From positions 1 to 53,081 of the forward strand of contig CAKMKL010000161.1 of NCBI GenBank assembly GCA_927443375.1: a stretch of 53,081 nt of DNA. The letters are read 5' to 3'. The notes under the pieces were generated by a model, which saw only the letters and a program-made list of their open reading frames with translations, made no database searches and was not told the origin of the DNA. The stretch is from an uncultured Paenibacillus sp. GTDB taxonomy: Bacteria; Bacillota; Bacilli; Paenibacillales; Paenibacillaceae. Of this stretch, positions 37,064-46,911 are shown piece after piece. The position numbers and the translations under genes were made by a program. Within the stretch, counting starts at the first letter, position 1. The number at the start of each line of letters is the position of its first letter.

Positions 37064-38824
37064 TTACTTTTCAGATACTTCATATACCTGAACAGGTTCC
37101 GCTTTACCCTTAAGCTCGATTCGCCCGGCCATGGCTAGGGATACCAGACCTTGAACACGTTCTGCTGCGGTTTCACTGAGCAGAATCTGATGAGGCCGAG
37201 CCTTGGATTCTAGCCGGGCCGCTGTATTTACGGTGTCGCCAATGGCCGTATAATCCATCCGATAGGAAGATCCAATATTCCCGACGATTGCCTTCCCCGA
37301 ATGGATCCCTATTCCAAAGGAAAGAGGCACGCCGAATTCTATTTCCAGCTCAGCCAGGATCGGTAGCCCCTCCCTGCACAGAGACTGCGCGGATCGCACT
37401 GCTTGTTCCGTATGATTGTCCGCTGCGGTCGGCACGCCAAACAGAGCCATAACACCGTCCCCAATAAATTTGTCGATCATCCCACCGTGGCGGTACACGC
37501 AGTTCGTACACAGTTCCAGATACCGATTGAGAATTGTAACAACCTGCGGTGGTTCCAGCTTCTCGCATAACGAGGTAAAACCCCGAATATCTACAAACAT
37601 GACCGTAATGTCCTCCGATATTCCACTTACGGAGGGAAGGATTTCGCTCCCGACCAGTCGATTTGCAACCACTGGTGAAACGTATCGGCCAAACAAGGAG
37701 ATTACCCGGAGACGTTCTTTCCGTTCACGCATCACGTCTTCGACCATGAGTAAGATATACGCAGAAAGAACGGCAGCCGGGGGATATAGTAAAGGAAGTA
37801 CCACTCCAGTTATAAGATAGACAATAACCGCTCCAATCGCCGTTCCACCGGCAAGGAGAAGCAAAAGAAGGACCTTTCCTCTTCTTCCTGAGGCAACTGT
37901 AAAAGCTAGACTAGAAAGTAAGACTGCCGCGGCGATCCAACTCCATCCTGCCATCTTGTCTGCAAGTCGGTAGTATCCGCCGTCCAGCAAACTCTGGATG
38001 AAATTTGCATGGATCATTGTACCGTAGCTCTGCTCCCCGGAATACGACGTTGAAAAGGAATCAACAGGCATCGTCTCCGTATAAGCTCCTAAAATAACCA
38101 CACTATCTGTAAAGGTTCCTGGGGGGAAAGTACCCTCTACCACATCAATTAGCGATACCTGGCGGTAATTCCCGTTCTTCGGCTGTGCGTAGGAAAAAAA
38201 TAGGCCTCCATCCCGGTCGACCGGCAGAGGCTTATTGCCCCGGAGCCATTCGCCAGCTTCACTCTGCCGAATTTGTATTTCGGTTGGAAGCAGTGCATTG
38301 GCCAGCAACAGCCCGCCCGAAGGAATCCAGCCCCGATCATGATCCTTGACTGCAAGCAAGCCTTGACCGACATTCCCGTATTCACTCCGAAAATGAACAT
38401 GGCCGATCCGCTGAAATGGCACCTTCAGATCTAGCGGCATCAGACTTCCCTCGACCACCTCGCCTCCGACATATACACCGGAGTATCGGTTTATGACTTC
38501 CTCCAGTCTTTTGTTATCAGTCTTATCGTTGCTGCCGGTAAAAAGCACATCAATCCATACCGACTTCGCTCCATCCTGCATCATATGTTCGATCGCCGAG
38601 GCATATACTTCACGCTTCCAGCCGAGCATGTTTTTGTCCAGACGGCTCAACGTTTTGGCATCAATTCCCGCAATCACGATTCTGGAATCCAGTGGCCTGC
38701 TTTCCATTGTTAGCCGGTCTGAAGCCGTCCTTTCCAGGCGACCCCAAGCCGAATACTGATACAGGATGCCAAAGATCAGAATCAGCAGTGCTGCTCCTAC
38801 CCCTGATCGGATCCATTGCTTCAT
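37064..38824 (-). CDS. Adenylate/guanylate cyclase (class III) with CHASE2 sensor domain
   Basis: IVIAGIDAKTLSRLDK (CHASE2), three TM segments, VMFVDIRGFTSLCEKL, IDKFIGDGVMALFG, YTAIGDTVNTAARLES. Confidence 0.95.
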   Translation of the reverse strand: MKQWIRSGVGAALLILIFGILYQYSAWGRLERTASDRLTMESRPLDSRIVIAGIDAKTLSRLDKNMLGWKREVYASAIEHMMQDGAKSVWIDVLFTGSNDKTDNKRLEEVINRYSGVYVGGEVVEGSLMPLDLKVPFQRIGHVHFRSEYGNVGQGLLAVKDHDRGWIPSGGLLLANALLPTEIQIRQSEAGEWLRGNKPLPVDRDGGLFFSYAQPKNGNYRQVSLIDVVEGTFPPGTFTDSVVILGAYTETMPVDSFSTSYSGEQSYGTMIHANFIQSLLDGGYYRLADKMAGWSWIAAAVLLSSLAFTVASGRRGKVLLLLLLAGGTAIGAVIVYLITGVVLPLLYPPAAVLSAYILLMVEDVMRERKERLRVISLFGRYVSPVVANRLVGSEILPSVSGISEDITVMFVDIRGFTSLCEKLEPPQVVTILNRYLELCTNCVYRHGGMIDKFIGDGVMALFGVPTAADNHTEQAVRSAQSLCREGLPILAELEIEFGVPLSFGIGIHSGKAIVGNIGSSYRMDYTAIGDTVNTAARLESKARPHQILLSETAAERVQGLVSLAMAGRIELKGKAEPVQVYEVSEK

Positions 38825-38973
38825 TATTTTATACTCCCTACGTGTATCCCCCCCCGACTCTTACGACAGTCAGGGACGGCTGATATTCTAAAAAAAGGAT
38901 TTCTGCAGAATTCGACGAACTACTCTCTAAATAACCAGCGTATCTATTAGTATCCGTGAAAGAAGTGAGCCGA

Positions 38974-39657
38974 ATGAGTATATTATCATTTTTACACCGC
39001 AGTGTTCCTTTCTTTGCAGGTCTGAATGAGGAAGAATTGGCGCTTGTCACCCCTCTATTTACCAAACGCAGCTATAAAAAGAGTTCAATGATTTTCTTTG
39101 AAGGCGATCCGGGACATGATCTGTATATCGTGAAGAGCGGATCGGTCAAAATATACCGTAACAGTGACAACCGCGAGATCATTCTAAAGGTTTTCCGGGA
39201 AGGCGACATGTTGGGCGAAATGGCAATGTTAGAGGAAGACTCTCTTCGTTCCGCATCAGCCGAAGCTATGGAAGCAAGCGAACTTCTGATCATGAGGAAG
39301 CGAGACTTCATAGAACTGCTCACTTCACATTCCCAGCTCATGCTTCGCTTACTATCCATGTTTATGGATCGGCTTCGAAAGGCGGATGATCTTATTGAAA
39401 ATCTAACTTTCCTTGACGTGCGTTCCCGGGTCATCAAACTGCTGCTGGAGCTGTCTGAGCAATACGGACGTCCAAGCGACACCGGGACGGTTATTGATGT
39501 CAAAATGACTCATCAGCACCTTGCCAGCATGGCTGGCACTGGACGGGAAGCTGTAACCAAAGTATTCTCCGAACTCCAGAACAAGCAGCTCTTACAAATG
39601 GACCGAAGGTCAATAACGCTGACTTCGCCTGAACGGCTTAGAAGCTTCATTTACTAA
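38974..39657 (+). CDS. Crp/Fnr family transcriptional regulator
   Basis: cNMP-binding fold MIFFEGDPGHDLYIVKSGSVKIYR...GEMAMLEEDSLRSASAEA; HTH_Crp MTHQHLASMAGTGREAVTKVFSELQNKQLL. Confidence 0.95.
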   Translation: MSILSFLHRSVPFFAGLNEEELALVTPLFTKRSYKKSSMIFFEGDPGHDLYIVKSGSVKIYRNSDNREIILKVFREGDMLGEMAMLEEDSLRSASAEAMEASELLIMRKRDFIELLTSHSQLMLRLLSMFMDRLRKADDLIENLTFLDVRSRVIKLLLELSEQYGRPSDTGTVIDVKMTHQHLASMAGTGREAVTKVFSELQNKQLLQMDRRSITLTSPERLRSFIY

Positions 39658-40880
39658 CCCTGAATATCTACAAATTCGTAATCGGCCGGTTGTTGTCCGT
39701 TCCGGCGCATCAGTTCTTCAATCGGCAGTCCGCTCGCTCCATTAATAGGAATATACTCGCTGTATCCATCAGCAACTTCTCCACTCGCATTCAAAGGTTT
39801 CCAGCCGGCCACTTTTGGGTAGATGGAGAGGCCGAGCTCTGTCAACTGATCAAGGATACCGATCTCATCCTTGTTGATCAACTTAGGATCATGAATCCGA
39901 AAAATGACTGGCTTCGCCTGCAGGACGGCTGAGCTCCACTTAACCTCACCAGCATTGGTAAAGAAAGTGATCTCCTTTGGAAATTCCGATTGGATGGAGC
40001 GGTATAGTATACCAGACTTCTCATCCAGATAACCGCCTTTCATAGAAACGCTATAAATGTCCTTATCCGTCAATACATAGTCAAGGAGTCCCCGCGCTTC
40101 CGACGCCAGATCTTTCAACGCCTCCTCCAGTTGTTTGGCCAGATCTGATAGACGCTGATCAGCCGAAATACCCTCCCCGATTCGTTCTTGCAGATCCAGC
40201 AGCATCTGCTGTAAAAGCGGCCGATCCGCACTCTCCAATAGTTCATTCACGTTGAGCCCAGACTTCAAACTCTCTATGTTCTTGTTTTCTGTGCCGCTGA
40301 CCTCAAGCTGTTGAAACGGCTCAAGCCATGCGGTTTCTGCTCCCGCTTCAGCAGCCGTATTTGGTAGCTCAGCTTCAGAGCCTCCAGCCGCAAGTATGCC
40401 GTCCAGCAGAGCAATATAGGTAGATTCTCCGCTGCCAGCATCGACATAGAACAGGGTTCCTCTAACTGCAGCATTCACTTGGCGGGTCTCTGTTTCAAAA
40501 GTCTCCTCGCCAATAATCAGGTGTTTAACTTTAATCCAGACCTTGCCCATAGTGACATTCAGACGTACGCCACTACTGTCCGCTTGGTTGACGATTACCG
40601 AAGTTCCACTGCCAAGCGTCGTTTCCGTCCCGTTCTCGTAAACAATTCGGCAGGAGGCGTAATCCTCGGTTGTGACCTTATCGCCAGGCTGGAGACTATC
40701 CTGATTGCTCAATTTACGTGTTTCTCCTGACACGCTAAGAACACTGACACTGCCCTCGATCGATTCCACTCGAACGGAGAGCGGGTCTGCAGCGGGGGGT
40801 TGGGAACATCCGCCAAGCAGACCTGCCAGAAGAGAGATCAAAATGATCATTACAACAGGATAAAAAATTCGTTTATGCAC
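39654..40880 (-). CDS. FecR-domain lipoprotein
   Basis: LISLLAGLLGGCSQPP lipobox; SIEGSVSVLSVSGETRKLSNQDSLQPGDKVTTEDYASCRIVYENGTETTLGSGTSV. Confidence 0.88.
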   Translation of the reverse strand: MHKRIFYPVVMIILISLLAGLLGGCSQPPAADPLSVRVESIEGSVSVLSVSGETRKLSNQDSLQPGDKVTTEDYASCRIVYENGTETTLGSGTSVIVNQADSSGVRLNVTMGKVWIKVKHLIIGEETFETETRQVNAAVRGTLFYVDAGSGESTYIALLDGILAAGGSEAELPNTAAEAGAETAWLEPFQQLEVSGTENKNIESLKSGLNVNELLESADRPLLQQMLLDLQERIGEGISADQRLSDLAKQLEEALKDLASEARGLLDYVLTDKDIYSVSMKGGYLDEKSGILYRSIQSEFPKEITFFTNAGEVKWSSAVLQAKPVIFRIHDPKLINKDEIGILDQLTELGLSIYPKVAGWKPLNASGEVADGYSEYIPINGASGLPIEELMRRNGQQPADYEFVDIQG

Positions 40881-40914
40881 CGTTTCTCCTCCACTTTAAA
40901 CAAATGGCCTTAGT

Positions 40915-41637
40915 TTACGAAATACGAACGGAGACGACGATCATATTCCCTGTCTTTTTTGAAGCAACTCCCACATTAGGGTATAATTTATCGATCGAAT
41001 CAATGTTGATCATGGTGTTTCCATTAATTAGCTTAGCATCAGTTCCGAGGTTGACGGTACGCGTAACCCCTTGATAAGTCAGAGTGACTGTGTTTACTTT
41101 GCTATTCGTACGAAGCGAAGCGCCGGTAATCAAGGCCATATCTTTCAAGGAAATATACAATTCTCCCTCAGAGATCATAGGTTGGGCGCTAACGGCACCA
41201 TTTTGATTATTGATTTTAACAATGGTCCCTGATGTTACAGCAGGTTTAACTGATTTGAACGTTGCACTGCTTTTTACCTTATATGTACTAATATCAGCCG
41301 AACTTATAGTCTTAACGGTGAATGTCCATAGCTTGCTTTCTCCTGGCTTGAGCACAAGCTTCTCCAGATTGGCATCGTCTTGATAACTTGCTCCTTCAAA
41401 CAAGGTACCGTTTCGGTCATAAAAATCCAGCTGTAGCGTAGTGATGCCTTTCAGAGTCATATTTCCAGTGTTATGCAGTACTGTCCGATATACCAATTCG
41501 GTGTCCTTGTAGGTCAAAGATAAGCTATTGATGTGCAGAAGCGCTTCAGCTTGGGTGGCTGCTGAAGCTGCAGGAGCCATGGTAATCGTCAAAATAATTG
41601 TTAATAGTAATAATGTTAAATTCTTCAAATTCGTCAT
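40915..41637 (-). CDS. Exported protein with copper amine oxidase-like (stalk) domain
   Basis: Signal peptide; ISEGELYISLKDMALITGASLRTNSKVNTVTLTYQGVTRTVNLGTDAKLINGNTMINIDS. Confidence 0.8.
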   Translation of the reverse strand: MTNLKNLTLLLLTIILTITMAPAASAATQAEALLHINSLSLTYKDTELVYRTVLHNTGNMTLKGITTLQLDFYDRNGTLFEGASYQDDANLEKLVLKPGESKLWTFTVKTISSADISTYKVKSSATFKSVKPAVTSGTIVKINNQNGAVSAQPMISEGELYISLKDMALITGASLRTNSKVNTVTLTYQGVTRTVNLGTDAKLINGNTMINIDSIDKLYPNVGVASKKTGNMIVVSVRIS

Positions 41638-41890
41638 CTCCTATAGAGTTTTTGAAAAAATGAACTGGCTATACATCTATTATATCGGTACTTTTACCTA
41701 CTTTCTGTATCTTAGCCTACTCAGAAGTTGTGGATTTCACCACATTCAACAGTTCATTGGTCACGATGTACAGATTTTCCGTATTGGGATTCAGATACTG
41801 CATGCAGAAAGAACTTTTATGTATCGAGCTCTCTGATCCAATCACCCTAGCTTCAACCATCTATGCAGTTTCCGCTTCATGAAATATAGA

Positions 41891-41914
41891 AAAGCGACCC
41901 CTAAAGGTCGCTTT
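41891..41914. terminator. Hairpin terminator
   Basis: AAAGCGACC-CCTAAA-GGTCGCTTT. Confidence 0.75.
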
Positions 41915-41968
41915 CTGCTTTTGACTGGCCGATGGCCCTTCAATTGCCACTAAATTCTCGCAGCCATA

Positions 41969-44095
41969 CTATTTTAACTCAATGTAATACAGATTCGCAG
42001 TACTGTCCTTCGCAATGGTATGTGCACCCGCCGCAAGAGAAACCGTGGCAATACGGTTGGTGATGGGATAGCTTGTTCCGTCCACTTTTATCTGGGTTCC
42101 TTCGGCGTTAAACACTAATGTCAGGGTAGAAGCTTTCGTTGCAGTGAACGCGATGCTGGTTGAGCTCTCGATTTTCAGACATTGGGTTAGAGTCAGACCA
42201 TTATAGACGACCGTCCCCTTGCTGGTGGAGAGATTGCCTTGAATATTGAAGAAGTTGCTTGTTGTCCCCGACGTGGTGAAGTTGTGGACATAAGCTCCAG
42301 TGGCTGGAGTTGCTGTCGGTGCAGGCGTTGCGGCTGGTGTTGGAGTTGCTGTTGGTGCAGGCGTTGCAGTAGCTGTTGCAGTTGGAGTCGGTGTCGGGCT
42401 CGTTGGATTAGAGTTACCGCCTACCGATACAAGCCCGGTGGTGTAGCTTCTGATTGCGGACATCAGCGCAGTATTGAGCGCATAAGAGGCATCATCTACG
42501 GAATCATTGAAAGTCCAGGTGAAGTCTCCGCTGTCCAGGCGGCCGGCTTTTGCCGTAACAATCTGCTCTACTGCGCTTACGCTGTCAACGGCAGATGCAC
42601 TTACTCCCGTGTTAACTGTTGTATCGAAGTTGTTATAAGCGGTTCCGCCCGTTAATGCCTTGTATGAGCCCGGAACGGTTTCATTTCTCCCCGATGCCAG
42701 ATACGCATCAAAAGAAGTTGCGTTAGCCGGAGCTGTTCCGGTATTAGAGTTGGCATAAATCAGACTGGCTGCATCCGCAACAAGATTGTTGTAGGCTTTG
42801 ATCATCCCGCCATTTTCGCCTGAGAAGGTGCCCTCTTCTCCCAGAGCATCCGTGCCTTGCAGGGAAATCATCATTGGATATTTGGTATGTCTAAAATAGT
42901 TGGATTCGACAAAGGCGGAACCTCCGCTGGTAACACCAACGCCATATTTTGAGATGCCATCATAGAAGTTATTATAGATATGAACAGAGGCCACCCGGAT
43001 ACGCGGATGACGGGAGTCCGAATGATCGAACCAGTTATGATGGAAGGTAGCGAAGAATTCCGCCGGCTCGGTCAGCCCGACCAGCGAAGATTTTCCCGAA
43101 TCCCAGTAGTGGTTGTAAGAGATCGTGATGTACGACGAACCGTTCTTAAGGTCTGTGGAACCGTCACCCTTCGCCTGATCCGCATCCCCGCCTGCAGATC
43201 CGTAAAAAATATCATTGTTATGCACCCACACATTCGCATTCCCCGTATCCATCGACACGCCATCGTCCGGGAATAACATCAGCCCCAGGTTTCTTACTTC
43301 CACATTGCCGACATATCTCAGGAGCAGCCCCCAGCCATAGGCGTAAGCGTCCTCCCCGATCCCTTCAATTGTAATATTCATTTCTGAATAATTACTTTTA
43401 CCTTTGACCTGAAGATACCCGCTGCTGTTGAGCTGTCCGCTCAGATCTGAGGCCGTAACTTTGCCAATAATCCGGATGGCGAGCGGGGTGGTGTCGTAAC
43501 CTTTTTGTCTTAGTGTCAAAATCCCGCCCAGACCCACGCCGGTTTGTACGGCACCCGAGCTGCTGATTTTTACAGGAAGTGTTACGGTCTGTGCATTCTG
43601 GGAGGTGATATACAGAACTTGAGCGCCGCTTTTCAAGGTTCCATTCGCATTATATGCGCCAGAGCCTGTGCCAAATGGAGAGTTTGCCGAAAAAGCAAAT
43701 CCAGACCGGTCAAATGACGCTACAGATAACGTATCGGATACAGCACTTGTCGTCCCTCCCCCTGTCAACGTTGCCTCGACCTTCAGCACATAACTTCCGG
43801 CTGCCAGCCCCACTGCATCAGCTCTCCAATAGGAAGCGTATTTGCGGATCAATTCATTATGGATCTGCTGATACTGCGAGTCCGCTGCATTCGCCGGTTT
43901 AACATATACATTGTATCCTGCGGCATTACTAACCGGTGACCATTCTACATATGCGGTTTCATTCCACCCTCCACTGCCGGTGATCGTAAGGCCCGCAGCA
44001 TGTGCCACCGTATTCCCCCATCCGCCTGCTATTAAAGTTAGTGTCATCGAAAATAACAGCAGAATACCGGTTGCCTTTGCCGTCCACTTCTTCAT
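41969..44095 (-). CDS. Secreted pectate lyase (PL1) with FnIII-like N-terminus and C-terminal beta-domain
   Basis: MKKWTAKATGILLLFSMTLTLIAGGWGNTVAHAA signal; NVWVHNNDIFYGS, ISYNHYWDSGKSSLVG, FHHNWFDHSDSRHPRIR are PL1 hallmarks; Pro/Thr linker. Start after GGGAGGAAATGAA. Confidence 0.93.
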   Translation of the reverse strand: MKKWTAKATGILLLFSMTLTLIAGGWGNTVAHAAGLTITGSGGWNETAYVEWSPVSNAAGYNVYVKPANAADSQYQQIHNELIRKYASYWRADAVGLAAGSYVLKVEATLTGGGTTSAVSDTLSVASFDRSGFAFSANSPFGTGSGAYNANGTLKSGAQVLYITSQNAQTVTLPVKISSSGAVQTGVGLGGILTLRQKGYDTTPLAIRIIGKVTASDLSGQLNSSGYLQVKGKSNYSEMNITIEGIGEDAYAYGWGLLLRYVGNVEVRNLGLMLFPDDGVSMDTGNANVWVHNNDIFYGSAGGDADQAKGDGSTDLKNGSSYITISYNHYWDSGKSSLVGLTEPAEFFATFHHNWFDHSDSRHPRIRVASVHIYNNFYDGISKYGVGVTSGGSAFVESNYFRHTKYPMMISLQGTDALGEEGTFSGENGGMIKAYNNLVADAASLIYANSNTGTAPANATSFDAYLASGRNETVPGSYKALTGGTAYNNFDTTVNTGVSASAVDSVSAVEQIVTAKAGRLDSGDFTWTFNDSVDDASYALNTALMSAIRSYTTGLVSVGGNSNPTSPTPTPTATATATPAPTATPTPAATPAPTATPATGAYVHNFTTSGTTSNFFNIQGNLSTSKGTVVYNGLTLTQCLKIESSTSIAFTATKASTLTLVFNAEGTQIKVDGTSYPITNRIATVSLAAGAHTIAKDSTANLYYIELK
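42297..42408 (-). repeat. Degenerate tandem repeat coding Pro/Thr/Ala linker
   Basis: SPTPTPTATATATPAPTATPTPAATPAPTATPATG; repeated GGTGTTGGAGTTGCTGTTGGTGCAGGCGTTGC-like units. Confidence 0.7.
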
Positions 44096-44135
44096 TTCAT
44101 TTCCTCCCAATTGTTAATAGATGCAGATACACCTC

Positions 44136-44149
44136 TGTAACCGTTTGCA
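44136..44149 (+). promoter_or_regulatory. Candidate CcpA cre site upstream of pectate lyase
   Basis: TGTAACCGTTTGCA fits TGNAANCGNWWNCA at all defined positions; about 40 bp upstream of the start. Confidence 0.55.
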
Positions 44150-44360
44150 AAAGTCTGTGAGCTTCCTCTTGTCACCTCCCCATTTATCCGCTGATCCAGG
44201 CATCCCGAGCATATCAGACTTCAAAACGGTTCCTAAACAATCATTTACTCATATCGGAGCGCTTTATGCGGAATTCTGGGATAATGATTATATGACAGGA
44301 GAATGGTACTCTCCGGTGCGCTTTGCCGGGCTATACGGGCGGACTTGGGCGGGTGCCCAC

Positions 44361-44393
44361 AGCAAAAAGACACCGGTTAAGGTGTCTTTTGCT
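44361..44393. terminator. Hairpin terminator
   Basis: AAAAGACACC-GGTTAA-GGTGTCTTTT. Confidence 0.75.
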
Positions 44394-44453
44394 TTACTTC
44401 ATATGGAGCAGCTTACACTTTTAAAAACCCTGTCTCTTACAAGGGGGATTAAA

Positions 44454-45419
44454 CTATTCACTTGAAGCATACATCCAGCAATGTTGTTTCCGGTAGTTGG
44501 AGGGGGAGAGCGCGGTATGCTTTTTAAATATTCTCCAAAAATGCGTAGTGTTGTGGAAGCCGGTCCTCTCCATAATCTCCGCAACCGGAAGCAAGGTGTC
44601 TCTCAATAAAGTGGCGGCTATCTGCACGCGGTACTTGATCAAATAATCGATGACAGACAAATTGGTGAGCTGGGAGAACTGATGATTTAAGGTGGTCCGG
44701 TTCACATGAAACATTCGGCTTAATTCATTCAACGTTATTTTGTTCGAATAGTTTGTATGTAAATAAATCAAAATATCGTTTACCCTATCACAAGGTTCAG
44801 TATCTGCTGATTCTGATAGATTTTCCTCTTGATTAATCAGCTTTGAGAGGAGAATAAGCACTTCCAGTAAAAGCGAGCGGGAGCGGCAGGGCCAATTGAA
44901 GTCACTTTGGGCCACAAGTGTCTGGTTCATCTGCCCCAAGAGCTTAGAGATATGTTGAGCATTTGGAGTATCTATTGTTGAGATGCAGGGATATTCCAGG
45001 CTTCTCGTAATGAATGGCTGAAGCAGATAAAGGTCTTGCTCTTCAGTATCAGAGAAATCACCATGAGGATTGTGGACATTTTCGAAATTGAATTTGCTGT
45101 TCACAACTAATGGATCAAAATAAACGGACTTTATGGATATACCTGAAGATACGTTCAGTTCCACATGTTCATGTTCATTGATACACAGGATCACAGGCGA
45201 AGTAAAAGGCGTTTGCAAGCCTCCGCAGGATAAGATGCCTGACCCCTTCTCAATCAGCACTAGACTCCATCTGCCATAGCCCCGAGTATCTTCTATACAT
45301 GATCCATGTTCAGCAAAGTATAACGGAAGCCGATAGCCAGAATGCACTTCTCTACCGATTGTTACAAAATCCACAGCGTTCACCTCAGTTGTCCATTGTA
45401 AGTCGTTTACCAAATCCAT
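44454..45419 (-). CDS. AraC family transcriptional regulator
   Basis: ITLNELSRMFHVNRTTLNHQFSQLTNLSVIDYLIKYRVQIAATLLRDTLLPVAEIMERTGFHNTTHFWRIFKKHTALSPSNYRK. Confidence 0.92.
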   Translation of the reverse strand: MDLVNDLQWTTEVNAVDFVTIGREVHSGYRLPLYFAEHGSCIEDTRGYGRWSLVLIEKGSGILSCGGLQTPFTSPVILCINEHEHVELNVSSGISIKSVYFDPLVVNSKFNFENVHNPHGDFSDTEEQDLYLLQPFITRSLEYPCISTIDTPNAQHISKLLGQMNQTLVAQSDFNWPCRSRSLLLEVLILLSKLINQEENLSESADTEPCDRVNDILIYLHTNYSNKITLNELSRMFHVNRTTLNHQFSQLTNLSVIDYLIKYRVQIAATLLRDTLLPVAEIMERTGFHNTTHFWRIFKKHTALSPSNYRKQHCWMYASSE

Positions 45420-45579
45420 TTTATAACACTTTTGGGTTAACGGATAGACCTGTAGAATTTCAGAGTGTATTGCAAAACTTGTTTAAAAGCAAACAGCAAT
45501 TGCAGATACACCATTCTCGCTGCACAGGAGATTAGGTATGATGCCTCTGTAGCATAAATCGTTTGAGGGGAGTCATACT

Positions 45580-46470
45580 ATGAAATTTGAAAGAAGAAGT
45601 ACCGGAGTATTCGCTGTATTACTTTTGATTCTTATCTGCTGTGCTATGTTGGGGGGGTGTTCGAAATCTGACGCAACAGGTGGTACGCCTAATACGGATG
45701 CAGCCGCTGCAAAGGTATCATCTCCTGCACCCGCAAGCAGTGAACCTGGCACGGAAACTGCCGTCACCACCAGCGCACCGTCTTCTAAACCAACACAGAA
45801 TGGTCCCTTGACCATTAAATACGTGGGGAATTCATGCTTTTATTTAACCTTTCCTGATGGAACAACATTCTTGACCGACCCCTACCCGTCCAAATTAAAA
45901 GCATTTTTTGGTCCAGCTCCTGATATGGAGGTGAATGCCTACACAGTGTCCCATTATCATGATGATCATGTTCCGGATTTGAAGCAGCTTAAGGGAGATC
46001 CCCAAAGACTTGTCCCCGCCTTGATGAAAGAACCCATAAAAGTCGGCGAGGTAGAAGTAACCGGGTTTTCTTCCAAACATGTATCGAATTTAGGGGACAA
46101 CGAAATATTCGTATTTCGTTTTGGCGATTTCAAGATCGTACACATGGGGGAGACGGATAAGATAGAATTGCCAGAGGCGCTTGAGGCTGTGAAAGGTGCG
46201 GATGTTGTTTTGACATATGCGGGAGAATACGGCCCGGAAACACTGAAAAACACAGCTATTTTTCAATCGTTATATGATATGGATGTAAAGGTCATCATTC
46301 CACAACATTTCAGTAACAATCCAGAAGCGGTATTCTATGGAGAGCCGACCATTGATCAGATTCTGAAAGAAGTGCCGTCAGGTGTCGAAACGGTCAAGCT
46401 CGATGAACTGGTTGTGACGAAGGATATGAAAAAACAGTTTGTAGAGCTCACCCAAATGAATGCTAAATAA
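45580..46470 (+). CDS. MBL-fold metal-dependent hydrolase lipoprotein (UlaG-like)
   Basis: LLLILICCAMLGGCSKS lipobox; LTIKYVGNSCFYLTFPDGTTFLTDPYP, VSHYHDDHVPDL, MGETDK. Confidence 0.88.
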   Translation: MKFERRSTGVFAVLLLILICCAMLGGCSKSDATGGTPNTDAAAAKVSSPAPASSEPGTETAVTTSAPSSKPTQNGPLTIKYVGNSCFYLTFPDGTTFLTDPYPSKLKAFFGPAPDMEVNAYTVSHYHDDHVPDLKQLKGDPQRLVPALMKEPIKVGEVEVTGFSSKHVSNLGDNEIFVFRFGDFKIVHMGETDKIELPEALEAVKGADVVLTYAGEYGPETLKNTAIFQSLYDMDVKVIIPQHFSNNPEAVFYGEPTIDQILKEVPSGVETVKLDELVVTKDMKKQFVELTQMNAK

Positions 46471-46665
46471 TTGATGTGAACTAAAAAAAGATGACTTCTG
46501 ATGTATTTGTCAGGGTTGTCTTTTTTTATAGGCTTCAACGAGTGTAATCACAGTCTTGACGTCACTCCAGTAATAATAATGCCCCATCTCAATAGATTAT
46601 CGTATAATTGTTATAACAGTTGAACAGGACGATAAGGAGGCAAAACCATGGATAGGGTGACTAAA

Positions 46666-46911
46666 ATGGAACGGAAGATTACCAAATTCGGAAATAGTCT
46701 GGGTATAACCATGACGGATGCTTTCAAACAAATTGGCCTGGAGTTAGGCGATACGGTTCAAATCGAGATCCATCCCCATAGTGGAGAGATCGTTATCACA
46801 AAATCCACCAAGTTCACGTTGCCCGCAGGAATCAGTGAGGATTTCATGGATTGTCTGTCGGAGGTTATCAATGAATATGATGAGACCGTCCGTGAGAGCA
46901 GATTGGTGTGA
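46666..46911 (+). CDS. AbrB/MazE-like antitoxin (Doc partner), C-terminus probably altered by deletion
   Basis: MERKITKFGNSLGITMTDAFKQIGLELGDTVQIEIHPHSGEIVITKS AbrB-like fold. Confidence 0.8.
   Translation: MERKITKFGNSLGITMTDAFKQIGLELGDTVQIEIHPHSGEIVITKSTKFTLPAGISEDFMDCLSEVINEYDETVRESRLV

Noticed and set aside
36892-37083. 63 aa minus-strand ORF after the cyclase
   Set aside because: Runs through the terminator hairpin at 36989-37029; probably not a gene.
38848-38855. C8 homopolymer upstream of the cyclase
   Set aside because: Intergenic, single instance; no basis for a functional claim.
45649-45660. Seven-G run in the MBL lipoprotein lipobox as a phase-variation switch
   Set aside because: Run is short and codes the expected LGGC lipobox in frame; no evidence of variability.
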